From positions 186,001-250,000 of the forward strand of contig NZ_JAAKGI010000003.1 in the NCBI RefSeq assembly GCF_011762485.1: a stretch of 64,000 bases of DNA. The letters are read 5' to 3'. Below, in pieces: positions 1 to 7,907 of the stretch. A program made the position numbers and the translations under genes. The notes beneath the pieces were generated by a model that saw only the letters and a list, made by a program, of their open reading frames with translations, was not told the DNA's origin and searched no databases. The stretch comes from Yeosuana marina (GTDB taxonomy: Bacteria; Bacteroidota; Bacteroidia; Flavobacteriales; Flavobacteriaceae). The number at the start of each line of letters is the position of its first letter. The first letter of the stretch is position 1.

Positions 1-55
1 CTAAGTTTTATCTAATTATATATTAGAATTAAAAACTAGAACAAATAACTAACCA

Positions 56-80
56 TTTTTCTGAAGGTGTGTCAGAAAAA
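56..80 (+). other. Stem-loop just upstream of nrdA
   Basis: Nine-base perfect inverted repeat TTTTTCTGA (56-64) and TCAGAAAAA (72-80), ending 20 bases before the nrdA start. There is no U-run after it, so a terminator on the + strand is unlikely. No TAnnTTTG promoter is visible between 1 and 100, so nrdA may be co-transcribed with a gene left of the window, and this could be a leader or processing hairpin. Confidence 0.35.
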
Positions 81-100
81 AATTAAAAACCGTGTAAACA

Positions 101-2581
101 ATGTATGTAATAAAAAGAGATGGCAGGAAAGAACAAATTATGTTCGATAAGATTACTGCAAGAGTGCGTAAATTATGTTATGGATTAAACGAATTAGTTG
201 ATCCGTTAAAAGTAACAATGCGCGTTATTGAAGGCTTATATGATGGTGTGACTACCAGCGAACTTGATAATCTTGCGGCAGAAATTGCTGCTACTATGAC
301 GACTGCTCATCCAGATTACGCACGTTTAGCGGCGCGAATTTCGGTCTCTAACTTACACAAAAACACCAAGAAAACGTTTAGCGACGTCATGCATGATTTA
401 TACACTTATGTAAACCCTAGAACAGGCAAAGATGCACCGCTTTTGGCTGATGATGTTTACAAAGTAATCATGGAACATAAAGATACCCTAGATTCTACTA
501 TTATATATAATCGTGATTTTGGATATGACTATTTTGGTTTTAAAACACTAGAACGTTCATATTTATTAAAATTAAACGGTCAAATTGCTGAGCGTCCTCA
601 GCACATGCTCATGCGTGTTGCTGTTGGAATTCATTTAAATGACATTGAGTCTGCCATAGAAACCTATGAGCTCATGTCTAAAAAATATTTTACACACGCT
701 ACGCCAACCTTGTTTAATGCGGGCACACCAAAGCCACAAATGTCTTCATGTTTCTTGTTAACAATGAAAGACGATAGTATTGATGGTATTTACGATACCT
801 TAAAACAAACTGCTAAAATATCACAATCTGCCGGTGGTATCGGATTATCTATCCATAATGTGCGTGCTACCGGAAGTTATATTGCGGGTACTAACGGAAC
901 CAGTAATGGTATTGTGCCAATGTTGCAAGTGTTTAATGATACGGCGCGTTATGTCGATCAAGGAGGCGGAAAACGCAAAGGAAGTTTCGCTATTTATTTA
1001 GAACCTTGGCATGCCGATATTTTTGAATTCTTAGAGCTGAAGAAAAACCACGGTAAAGAAGAAATGCGTGCGCGCGATTTGTTTTATGCAATGTGGATTT
1101 CAGATTTATTTATGAAACGAGTGCAAGAGGATGGTCCATGGACTTTAATGTGTCCAAATGAGTGTCCAGGATTGTGCGATGTGCATAGCGAAGAGTTTGA
1201 AGCGTTATATTTAAAATATGAAGCTGCAGGCAAGGGAAGAAAAACCATTAAGGCGCGTGATCTTTGGGAGAAAATAATGGAATCTCAAATTGAAACCGGA
1301 ACGCCATACATGTTGTATAAAGATGCGGCAAACCGTAAATCCAATCAACAAAATTTAGGAACAATTCGTTCATCAAATTTATGTACAGAGATTTTAGAGT
1401 ACACGTCTCCAGATGAAATAGCTGTTTGTAATTTGGCGTCAATTGCGTTGCCAATGTTCGTTAAAAATGGAGCTTTCGATCATAAGGAATTATTCAGGGT
1501 TACAAAACGTGTCACAAAAAACCTTAATAAAGTTATAGATAGAAATTATTATCCTGTTAAGGAAGCAGAAAATTCTAATATTCGTCACAGACCTATTGGT
1601 TTAGGCGTTCAAGGTCTTGCCGATACGTTTATTCAGTTGCGTTTACCATTTACTTGCGATGAAGCTAAAAAGTTAAATCAGGATATTTTTGAAACGATTT
1701 ATTTTGCGGCCGTTACCGCTAGTATGGAAGAAGCGAAAATTGACGGGCCTTATAAAACTTTTGAAGGATCTCCAATAAGTAAAGGTAAGTTTCAATACAA
1801 TTTATGGGGTTTAAATGACGAAGATATGTGTGGTCTTTGGGACTGGGCTAAATTGCGTAAACAAGTTATGAAACATGGTGTGCGTAACTCATTATTAGTA
1901 GCGCCAATGCCAACAGCTTCAACCTCTCAAATTCTTGGAAATAATGAGTGTTTTGAGCCTTATACGTCTAATATTTATACACGACGTGTGTTATCGGGTG
2001 AGTTTATTGTAGTAAACAAACATTTATTAGAAGATTTAGTTGAACTTGGTTTATGGAATGATAGTTTAAAACAAGAAGTTATGAGGGCTAATGGTTCTAT
2101 TCAAGGCATAGATGCAATTCCTCAAGATATTAAAGATTTATATAAAACAGTATGGGAGTTGAGTATGAAAGACATTATTGATATGTCCCGTCAAAGAGGG
2201 TACTTTATTGATCAATCACAATCTCTTAACTTGTTTTTAGAAGGTGCTACAATGGCTAAGTTAACGTCTATGCACTTCTACGCATGGAAAAGTGGCTTAA
2301 AAACTGGTATGTATTATTTACGCACGAAGAGTGCTGTAGATGCGATTAAGTTTACATTAGATAAAGCTAAAAAAGAAGAACCAGTAGCACAAGTAGAAGA
2401 GGTTATTGAAGTTAATGAAGAGCATTTAGCCCAACAAAAGAAATCAGCAGTTAAGGCTGCTGCTAAATTTGCCCAACAAAACACCGAAGTTCAACCGATG
2501 TCTCCTGAAGAAATGAAAGCTTTGATAGCGCAAGCTAAAGAATCTTCTGGTGGAGATGACTGTTTAATGTGTGGGTCGTAG
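101..2581 (+). CDS. nrdA: Ribonucleoside-diphosphate reductase, alpha (large) subunit, class Ia
   Basis: Cytoplasmic enzyme that reduces ribonucleoside diphosphates to deoxyribonucleotides together with the radical-carrying beta subunit NrdB. The N-terminal ~90 residues look like an ATP-cone, the allosteric overall-activity domain. The barrel follows, with redox Cys217 in the MSSCFLL segment and the class I active-site motif NLCTE (Cys428, Glu430). The C-terminus ends CLMCGS, giving the shuttle cysteine pair Cys821/Cys824 used for re-reduction by thioredoxin or glutaredoxin. The length (826 aa) suits the family. nrdB is not in the window and may lie to the left. Seen: motifs and length; known: family mechanism; inferred: partner location. 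Confidence 0.97.
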   Translation: MYVIKRDGRKEQIMFDKITARVRKLCYGLNELVDPLKVTMRVIEGLYDGVTTSELDNLAAEIAATMTTAHPDYARLAARISVSNLHKNTKKTFSDVMHDLYTYVNPRTGKDAPLLADDVYKVIMEHKDTLDSTIIYNRDFGYDYFGFKTLERSYLLKLNGQIAERPQHMLMRVAVGIHLNDIESAIETYELMSKKYFTHATPTLFNAGTPKPQMSSCFLLTMKDDSIDGIYDTLKQTAKISQSAGGIGLSIHNVRATGSYIAGTNGTSNGIVPMLQVFNDTARYVDQGGGKRKGSFAIYLEPWHADIFEFLELKKNHGKEEMRARDLFYAMWISDLFMKRVQEDGPWTLMCPNECPGLCDVHSEEFEALYLKYEAAGKGRKTIKARDLWEKIMESQIETGTPYMLYKDAANRKSNQQNLGTIRSSNLCTEILEYTSPDEIAVCNLASIALPMFVKNGAFDHKELFRVTKRVTKNLNKVIDRNYYPVKEAENSNIRHRPIGLGVQGLADTFIQLRLPFTCDEAKKLNQDIFETIYFAAVTASMEEAKIDGPYKTFEGSPISKGKFQYNLWGLNDEDMCGLWDWAKLRKQVMKHGVRNSLLVAPMPTASTSQILGNNECFEPYTSNIYTRRVLSGEFIVVNKHLLEDLVELGLWNDSLKQEVMRANGSIQGIDAIPQDIKDLYKTVWELSMKDIIDMSRQRGYFIDQSQSLNLFLEGATMAKLTSMHFYAWKSGLKTGMYYLRTKSAVDAIKFTLDKAKKEEPVAQVEEVIEVNEEHLAQQKKSAVKAAAKFAQQNTEVQPMSPEEMKALIAQAKESSGGDDCLMCGS

Positions 2582-2623
2582 AAAGATTTTTCTATGAATA
2601 ATTTTTATTGTTAAGTGTTATAA

Positions 2624-2650
2624 AAAAAGCACCTCATTGAGGTGCTTTTT
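2624..2650. terminator. Bidirectional rho-independent terminator (nrdA / OmpA-like)
   Basis: Perfect 12-bp stem AAAAAGCACCTC / GAGGTGCTTTTT with a 3-nt ATT loop. It has a T-run on one strand and an A-run on the other, between convergent genes, so it can serve both. Confidence 0.9.
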
Positions 2651-2675
2651 AATATAATATTATTTGTAATATAAA

Positions 2676-3521
2676 TTATTTTGAGGTCATTAAAGCAAAA
2701 AATTTATCAATGTTTGGAAGAATAACAATACGAGTTCTTCTATTTCTTGCTCTATTTGCAGCTGTTTTATTATCAGTAAGAGGTTGATAACTACTTCTAC
2801 CGGCAGCAATCATTTTTTCAGGAGCTACGTTATATTGATTTTGGAGTTTTCTAACAACAGAAGTCGCTCTTAATACACTTAAATCCCAGTTATCAGCTAT
2901 TTTTTCTGTGTTTATACTTCTAGAATCTGTATGACCTTCAACCATAACTTCTAAGCTAGGTTCTGAGTTTATAACATCTGCTAGTTTCTGTAAAATAGCA
3001 TTGGCTTTAGAGCTCACTCTATAGCTTCCACTATTAAATAACATTTTGTCTGAAATAGAAATCATAACAACGGTTTCGTTAATATTAACTGAAATGTCTT
3101 CATCTTCATTAATATCACTTGAAGTCATTGTTTTCTCTAGATTGTAAGCGACAGCTAAATTCATAGAGTCTTTTAATGTTTTTGCCTGACTTAGTTTATT
3201 AGCATCTACATGTTTTAAAGTTTCACGCATGCTTGCTTTTGCATCATTTGATATGACGGCTCCATTGTCAACATCTAGCTTTGAATTGTTTTCTTCAGTA
3301 AGTGTTCCTACATCTTCTTTTAAAGACATTATTTTTGAATTGTACTCATCAACTCGCGCTTGAATGACCGCAAATTTATTTTCTAAATCTTCTTTCTCAA
3401 CTCTGGTCTTGGTAAGTTCACTTTTAATTTCTCCATTTTCTTGTTGCAGAGCAACATATTTTTTCTTTGAAACACAAGAGAATACTAATGTTGCTACTAA
3501 TAAAATTGAAATTTTTCTCAT
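2676..3521 (-). CDS. OmpA-family lipoprotein (peptidoglycan-binding)
   Basis: Predicted outer-membrane-anchored lipoprotein that ties the envelope to peptidoglycan. The signal peptide ends in lipobox LVFSC (Cys16). Residues ~20-75 are charged and heptad-like (predicted coiled coil), followed by a linker. The OmpA-like domain covers ~150-275, with the MLFNSGSYRVSSKA strand, the EGHTDSR segment and the arginine-rich NRARNRRTRIVI end typical of diaminopimelate-binding OmpA domains. It is monocistronic, with terminators on both sides. There is no beta-barrel, so it is not a classical OmpA porin; it is closer to the Pal/MotB-type single-domain proteins common in Bacteroidota. Confidence 0.9.
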   Translation of the reverse strand: MRKISILLVATLVFSCVSKKKYVALQQENGEIKSELTKTRVEKEDLENKFAVIQARVDEYNSKIMSLKEDVGTLTEENNSKLDVDNGAVISNDAKASMRETLKHVDANKLSQAKTLKDSMNLAVAYNLEKTMTSSDINEDEDISVNINETVVMISISDKMLFNSGSYRVSSKANAILQKLADVINSEPSLEVMVEGHTDSRSINTEKIADNWDLSVLRATSVVRKLQNQYNVAPEKMIAAGRSSYQPLTDNKTAANRARNRRTRIVILPNIDKFFALMTSK

Positions 3522-3633
3522 AATAATATTTAATGGTTTATTTGATTTACGTAAGCAATGTAATTATGGATGTTAAACGCATTATTTTTTAACATGAGTT
3601 CTAATAAATTGTATGATAATGCTGGTACATCAT

Positions 3634-3665
3634 AAAAAAACCACCTTAATTGAGGTGGTTTTTTT
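3634..3665 (-). terminator. Rho-independent terminator of the phosphate transporter gene
   Basis: Stem CCACCT...AGGTGG extended by a U-G pair and flanking A7/T7 runs. It lies 17 bases past the stop of the Pit-type gene in its direction of transcription. Confidence 0.85.
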
Positions 3666-3681
3666 AAAGCAGATATATCAT

Positions 3682-5970
3682 TTATTCTTCCTCTTCAGGC
3701 GGGCTTGCAAACTTGGCAGGTTTTACAGAGCTGTCATGAGCATCGTGGTATTCTTCCAGCAAGCTCATAATGGCATTTAGTAGGTCTTTTGTTTCTAATA
3801 AAAGACTAAAATACAATGTTGTGTTTTTAGGACTCACTTCTTCATTTCGGGTACGTTCAACTTGTTTTTGAATTTTATCTTTAACTAATTTTGAAATTTC
3901 AGATTTTCGTGTTAGGATATTACCAATCTCTTCAAAGGAACGAGATTCGAAGGCTTTTTGAGTATTTTCAAATAAGCGTTCAAAACGTTCATCAACTTCT
4001 TTTAATTCTTTAATTTGGTTGAATTTTAATTTTTTATGGTTGTTATGGATGTGTTTATGGCTTACTTTAGAAATGTACTCTAAAGATTGTGCCATATCCT
4101 GTAAATATCCTAAAAGATGGATATAAAAATTACTAGCGCCAACACTCGATTCATCTAAATTTTTAATAAAATAGAAGATGTTATCACGCAAATCATCGAT
4201 CTCATCAGACAATTTTGCAACTTGTTTTTTATTCTTCTTAAGTAAGTTTAAATCTTGCTTTGCTAAACCATTGATAGCGTTTGAATAAATTTTATTTCCT
4301 CTTTTAATAACATTGGCAACATTACTGGCGCTTTCATGAATCACTCCCTGAATAGAACTACTTTCGGCTTTAGTTAATCGGTCTTCAGCTTTAACTTCTT
4401 TTAATTTTTTGCTATGTGCTATATAACTTCTTGTAATTAACGCAATAGCAATAACAAGAAGAATGGAAACCATTACAGGCACATTAATGTTTATAATATA
4501 GGCAACTAAAGCTGCTACAGTAAAGGCAATAATAGCGGTAAAGAACCAACCTCCAATTACATTTAAAACTCCTGCAACTCTGTAAACAGCACTTTCAGCA
4601 CCCCAAGCTCTATCTGCTAAAGAAGATCCCATGGCAACCATAAAGGTTACGTAGGTTGTTGATAATGGCAACTTCATAGAGGTTGCTAAAGATATTAATA
4701 CGGCAGCAACCATAAGGTTCACAGCAGCGCGTACCATATCAAAAGCAGGAAGTTCAATACTTTTGTCTTGTGGTAAAGTAACCGCAGGTTTTTCAAATTG
4801 TTTATCTAACGTTGCTTGCCATGATTTTGGAATGATGTAAGAAACCATTAGAGATAACCCCATAGACATTCTTACAAAACCTCGAGATAAAAAATTGGGT
4901 TGAAATCGTTCTTTAATATCTTCTTGACGTGACAAATCAACAGATGTTTTTACAACATCTTTTGCTTTACTCGAAAAGAATAGTGTAATAACCATAATTA
5001 AGCCTGCAATTAGCAAAATTATGGGTTGTGTCTCGACTTTTTGGGCTAAGCTGCTCATGCTGTATGCAGTTGCTAGCTGGCCGCTCCCTACCCAATCAAG
5101 ATAGGAGTTATAAGCAGCAATAGGAACTCCAATAAAATTAACTAAATCATTCCCAGCAAAAGCTAATGCTAAAGCAAAAGTTCCAACCATGATAATGATT
5201 TTATAGATATTAGTTTTAAAGACTTGAATATAGACAAATGATAAAACCGTCCAAATAACTAAATTAATACCTAATAATAAATAGGTGTTTTGTAAAAGTG
5301 AGTTTATAAAATCTCCATGCATAAAATCAGCCCCACTTAAACCTTTTATAATGATAAAGTAAGTTATAGAGGTTATGGCAATACCGCTAAAAACAGCACC
5401 ATGCCAAGACGGTTTTTGCTCAAATTTAAAACTTAATAAAACACGAGAAACCCACTGAACAAAAGCACCAACGGTAAATGCAACAACGACCGATAACAGA
5501 ATCCCGAAAATTATTTCGATGGCTTTGTCATTGTTTATATAGTGCCCTAAATCAAAAAGAGTCTGAGAGTCACTGTTTGAAATTTTAATAAGTGCCATAC
5601 ATACTGAAGCTCCAAGAAGCTCAAATACAATAGAGACTGTAGTTGAAGTAGGTAGACCAATGGTATTAAAGAAGTCTAATAGCAAGATATCTGTAATCAT
5701 GACCGCCATAAAAATGATCATGATTTCATTAAACATGAATTCTCCTGGATTAAATATCCCCTTTCTCGCAACTTCCATCATACCGCTTGACGTTAAAGCA
5801 CCTACGGCGACGCCAAGACTTGCTACAATAATAATTGTTTTGTAAGAAACTGCTTTGGAACCAATGGCAGAATTTAAGAAATTTACGGCGTCATTACTAA
5901 CGCCAACGATTAAGTCTGCTACTGCTAAGAGAGCAAGAGCAATTATCATGTAAAAATAAATATTGTCCAT
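3682..5970 (-). CDS. Inorganic phosphate transporter, Pit family, with C-terminal PhoU-like domain
   Basis: Inner-membrane phosphate/cation symporter. The two duplicated Pit signatures are visible: VSNDAVNFLNSAIGSKAV near residue 25 and AGNDLVNFIGVPIA near 270. About 12 hydrophobic segments fill residues 1-520. The last ~220 residues are hydrophilic and helical (KQVAKLSDEIDDLRDNIFYF, then LLGYLQDMAQSLEYIS), resembling the PhoU/DUF47 fold. Bacteria often encode that domain as a separate protein beside Pit; here it is fused (762 aa against ~420-500 for plain Pit). The upstream region carries 11-bp-period repeats at the same distance from a -7 element as two other genes here, which suggests induction by phosphate limitation. 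Confidence 0.93.
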   Translation of the reverse strand: MDNIYFYMIIALALLAVADLIVGVSNDAVNFLNSAIGSKAVSYKTIIIVASLGVAVGALTSSGMMEVARKGIFNPGEFMFNEIMIIFMAVMITDILLLDFFNTIGLPTSTTVSIVFELLGASVCMALIKISNSDSQTLFDLGHYINNDKAIEIIFGILLSVVVAFTVGAFVQWVSRVLLSFKFEQKPSWHGAVFSGIAITSITYFIIIKGLSGADFMHGDFINSLLQNTYLLLGINLVIWTVLSFVYIQVFKTNIYKIIIMVGTFALALAFAGNDLVNFIGVPIAAYNSYLDWVGSGQLATAYSMSSLAQKVETQPIILLIAGLIMVITLFFSSKAKDVVKTSVDLSRQEDIKERFQPNFLSRGFVRMSMGLSLMVSYIIPKSWQATLDKQFEKPAVTLPQDKSIELPAFDMVRAAVNLMVAAVLISLATSMKLPLSTTYVTFMVAMGSSLADRAWGAESAVYRVAGVLNVIGGWFFTAIIAFTVAALVAYIININVPVMVSILLVIAIALITRSYIAHSKKLKEVKAEDRLTKAESSSIQGVIHESASNVANVIKRGNKIYSNAINGLAKQDLNLLKKNKKQVAKLSDEIDDLRDNIFYFIKNLDESSVGASNFYIHLLGYLQDMAQSLEYISKVSHKHIHNNHKKLKFNQIKELKEVDERFERLFENTQKAFESRSFEEIGNILTRKSEISKLVKDKIQKQVERTRNEEVSPKNTTLYFSLLLETKDLLNAIMSLLEEYHDAHDSSVKPAKFASPPEEEE

Positions 5971-5995
5971 ACTAAATATGAAAAAAAATTAATAA

Positions 5996-6041
5996 CAAAT
6001 TTCACGTTTTAAATTGAACTCAATGTTACGGAAATGTTATG
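5996..6041 (-). promoter_or_regulatory. Putative promoter with PHO-box-like repeats, Pit transporter
   Basis: On the + strand, TGTTACG (6024-6030), spacer GAAA, then TGTTATG (6035-6041): two 7-mers with an 11-bp period, as in PhoB/PhoP boxes. On the minus strand a degenerate -7 element GAAATTTG lies at 6003-5996, leaving 20 bases to the box. The TonB receptor and the 128-aa paralogue promoters show exactly this spacing. Repeats and spacing are seen; the regulator is inferred. Confidence 0.5.
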
Positions 6042-6171
6042 TTCTTTAAAGTTTTTTAATAAAATTTTGCGTCTCTAAACACAATATTATTCACCTTATT
6101 ATTGTTCCAATGTTAAGTTTTTAATTATTTTAAAATATAAATAACTGATAAACAGATACTTAAAATTTCAA

Positions 6172-6226
6172 TGTTAAGCTAACGTTATGTAAATGTTTTA
6201 CAAATGTAAAATATTAAGTATATTTG
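6172..6226 (+). promoter_or_regulatory. Four-unit 11-bp repeat array and -7 element upstream of the YwqK-like gene
   Basis: 7-mers TGTTAAG (6172), CGTTATG (6183), TGTTTTA (6194) and TGTAAAA (6205) are spaced exactly 11 bp apart. The last two also form the palindrome TTTTACA-AA-TGTAAAA (6196-6211). TATATTTG at 6219-6226 matches TAnnTTTG perfectly, so the array covers the -33 region of the gene starting at 6259. The array could also act on the divergent transporter. Confidence 0.5.
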
Positions 6227-6258
6227 TTATATAATTATTAAACAAAACCCCACATAAG

Positions 6259-6615
6259 ATGAAAAATATAATGATAATCGCAATTGCTTTATTTGCTACA
6301 ATAAGCTTTGCTCAAAAAAAAGAAAGAACTTTAAAAGTTAATAAAGACACTAATTTAATTGAAGTGGTTTATTATCATGACAATGGGGAGGTTAGTCAAA
6401 CAGGAACTTATACATTAGATGGTAAATTACAAGGCCAATGGGTTAGTTATAATAAAGAAGGCGACAAAACTATTGTAGCTAATTATGATAACGGAAAAAA
6501 ATCAGGAAAATGGTTTTACTATACTGATAATGGAACTGTTAAAGAAGTTGATTATAGTAAAAACGTTATAGCTAGTTTAAAAGAAACTGACTTAAAAGCA
6601 AATGAAGATTTTTAA
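6259..6615 (+). CDS. Secreted YwqK/MORN-variant repeat protein
   Basis: 118-aa protein with a Sec signal peptide (cleavage after ...ISFAQ, ~residue 19). It has two or three MORN-variant units: a GTYTLDGKLQGQWVSY unit and a YDNGKKSGKWFYYTDNG unit. These are often annotated as toxin-antitoxin YwqK-family antitoxin, but that label comes from domain similarity; no toxin gene is next to it and the protein is exported. Its role is unknown. It diverges from the phosphate transporter across a repeat-rich promoter region, which suggests shared phosphate control. It ends at a bidirectional terminator. Confidence 0.8.
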   Translation: MKNIMIIAIALFATISFAQKKERTLKVNKDTNLIEVVYYHDNGEVSQTGTYTLDGKLQGQWVSYNKEGDKTIVANYDNGKKSGKWFYYTDNGTVKEVDYSKNVIASLKETDLKANEDF

Positions 6616-6634
6616 AAGAAACAAAAATATATAT

Positions 6635-6668
6635 AAAAAAAGCATCCTAAACTTAGGATGCTTTTTTT
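6635..6668. terminator. Bidirectional rho-independent terminator
   Basis: Stem GCATCCTA / TAGGATGC with an AACT loop, flanked by A7 and T7 runs, between the convergent YwqK-like gene and the beta-helix lipoprotein gene. Confidence 0.9.
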
Positions 6669-6687
6669 ATTGTATGAATGTTTTTAA

Positions 6688-7869
6688 TTATTCTCTTGAC
6701 CAACCTGCTCCCCAAGTAGCAAAGTCTGTAGCAGTTCCGTTACCAACACCTTCAATAAATTGGCTTTCTGTGAAAGCTTCTCCAGTAGAAACATCTTTTA
6801 GTACTGTTGTAACATCATTAAAAGTTATATCAGTTACGTGTAGTGAGCCATCTGCTATCCAAGCACCTGTTGGATTGTCAGCAGCATCTCCATCAATTTG
6901 GAATGCTAAACTAAAACCTTGAATATACAGGTTGTTTAATGACGCTTTTGTTCCTACTCTAAAATGTGTTGCTCTGCCATCAGCAGAACCGTTACCAATA
7001 ATAGTGATATTAGTTAAAGTTGGGTTCGACCAAAAAGCAGCAGCATGTGAATAATCTGTATTGTAACCATCAGCTTCAATACCATTGTCATGATCTGGGC
7101 CGTGAACTACATAAGCATCAGTTATTGATCCTGAAAATCCTTCAGTCCAGTCTATGGAATCATCATGGTTGTTAACCGCTACATAGTGGCTAACATTTAC
7201 GGTACCTCCAAAAAATTCAGCACCATCATCTTTACCTTCATACGATTCTATGTAGTCAACTACTGTACCACTACCAACGCCGTAAAAAGAGAATCCGTTG
7301 TTTTCACTTGAACCGCTTGCAGCACCTCCAGAATATTCAAGACGGACATATTTTAATGAGCCAGAATTATCAGTAGGATCAGTTCCTCCATAAGGTAAAC
7401 TACCAATTTCAGAAGTTGAAGTTTGTGTTCCAGTTACTGAATTAACAGGAGCTTTTCCTAAAAGGATTAAGCCTCCCCAGTTACCAGCAACAGGGTTTGA
7501 GGCATTAGAAGTTAAAACAATAGGCTTATCTGCAGTTCCTTCTGCGATTATTTTGGCTCCTTGTGATATGGCAATATAAACGCTAGCACCAGTTGCTTCT
7601 GCTTTTATGGTCATGCCTGCAGGGATTGTTAAAGTTGTACCAGCTTCCATAATTAATGGGCCATTAAGAATATATTGGTTGTCAGAACTTAAAGTCAAGT
7701 TAGTTGACATAGTGCCAGATATGTAAACAAGAGGTTTAGTTGTTTCACCACCACCTCCAGTGTTATTGGTAACGCTATTATCGTTTATAACAATATCAGC
7801 TGTATCGTCTGTTGTACAAGAGAAAAGCAAGGTTATAATTGCTAATCCTAAAATTAAATTATTTTTCAT
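6688..7869 (-). CDS. Putative surface lipoprotein with right-handed beta-helix-like repeats, partner of TonB receptor
   Basis: 393 aa. Lipobox LLFSC (Cys18) is followed by TTDD; acidic residues right after the cysteine resemble the Bacteroidota surface-export signal, so exposure on the cell surface is plausible. The body is rich in G/T/N/S with repeated short strands (TLTIPAGMTIKAEA, GAKIIAEGTADKPIVLTSN, YIESYEGKDDGAEFFGG, HDDSIDWTEGFSG, DHDNGIEADGYN), suggesting a parallel beta-helix with many exposed Asp/His residues. It starts 38 bases after the TonB receptor stop with no terminator between, so the two probably form an operon under the receptor's repeat-box promoter. It may be a substrate-binding or capturing partner; no enzyme motif is recognised. 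It is not a SusD homologue by any feature I can see. Confidence 0.72.
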   Translation of the reverse strand: MKNNLILGLAIITLLFSCTTDDTADIVINDNSVTNNTGGGGETTKPLVYISGTMSTNLTLSSDNQYILNGPLIMEAGTTLTIPAGMTIKAEATGASVYIAISQGAKIIAEGTADKPIVLTSNASNPVAGNWGGLILLGKAPVNSVTGTQTSTSEIGSLPYGGTDPTDNSGSLKYVRLEYSGGAASGSSENNGFSFYGVGSGTVVDYIESYEGKDDGAEFFGGTVNVSHYVAVNNHDDSIDWTEGFSGSITDAYVVHGPDHDNGIEADGYNTDYSHAAAFWSNPTLTNITIIGNGSADGRATHFRVGTKASLNNLYIQGFSLAFQIDGDAADNPTGAWIADGSLHVTDITFNDVTTVLKDVSTGEAFTESQFIEGVGNGTATDFATWGAGWSRE

Positions 7870-7907
7870 CTTTTTCTGTTTAATTAATTTCTGTTTTATA
7901 TTAGTGG

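Noticed and set aside
6259..6615. Antitoxin of a toxin-antitoxin pair
   Set aside because: The YwqK family name suggests it, but the protein is exported and no toxin gene is adjacent.
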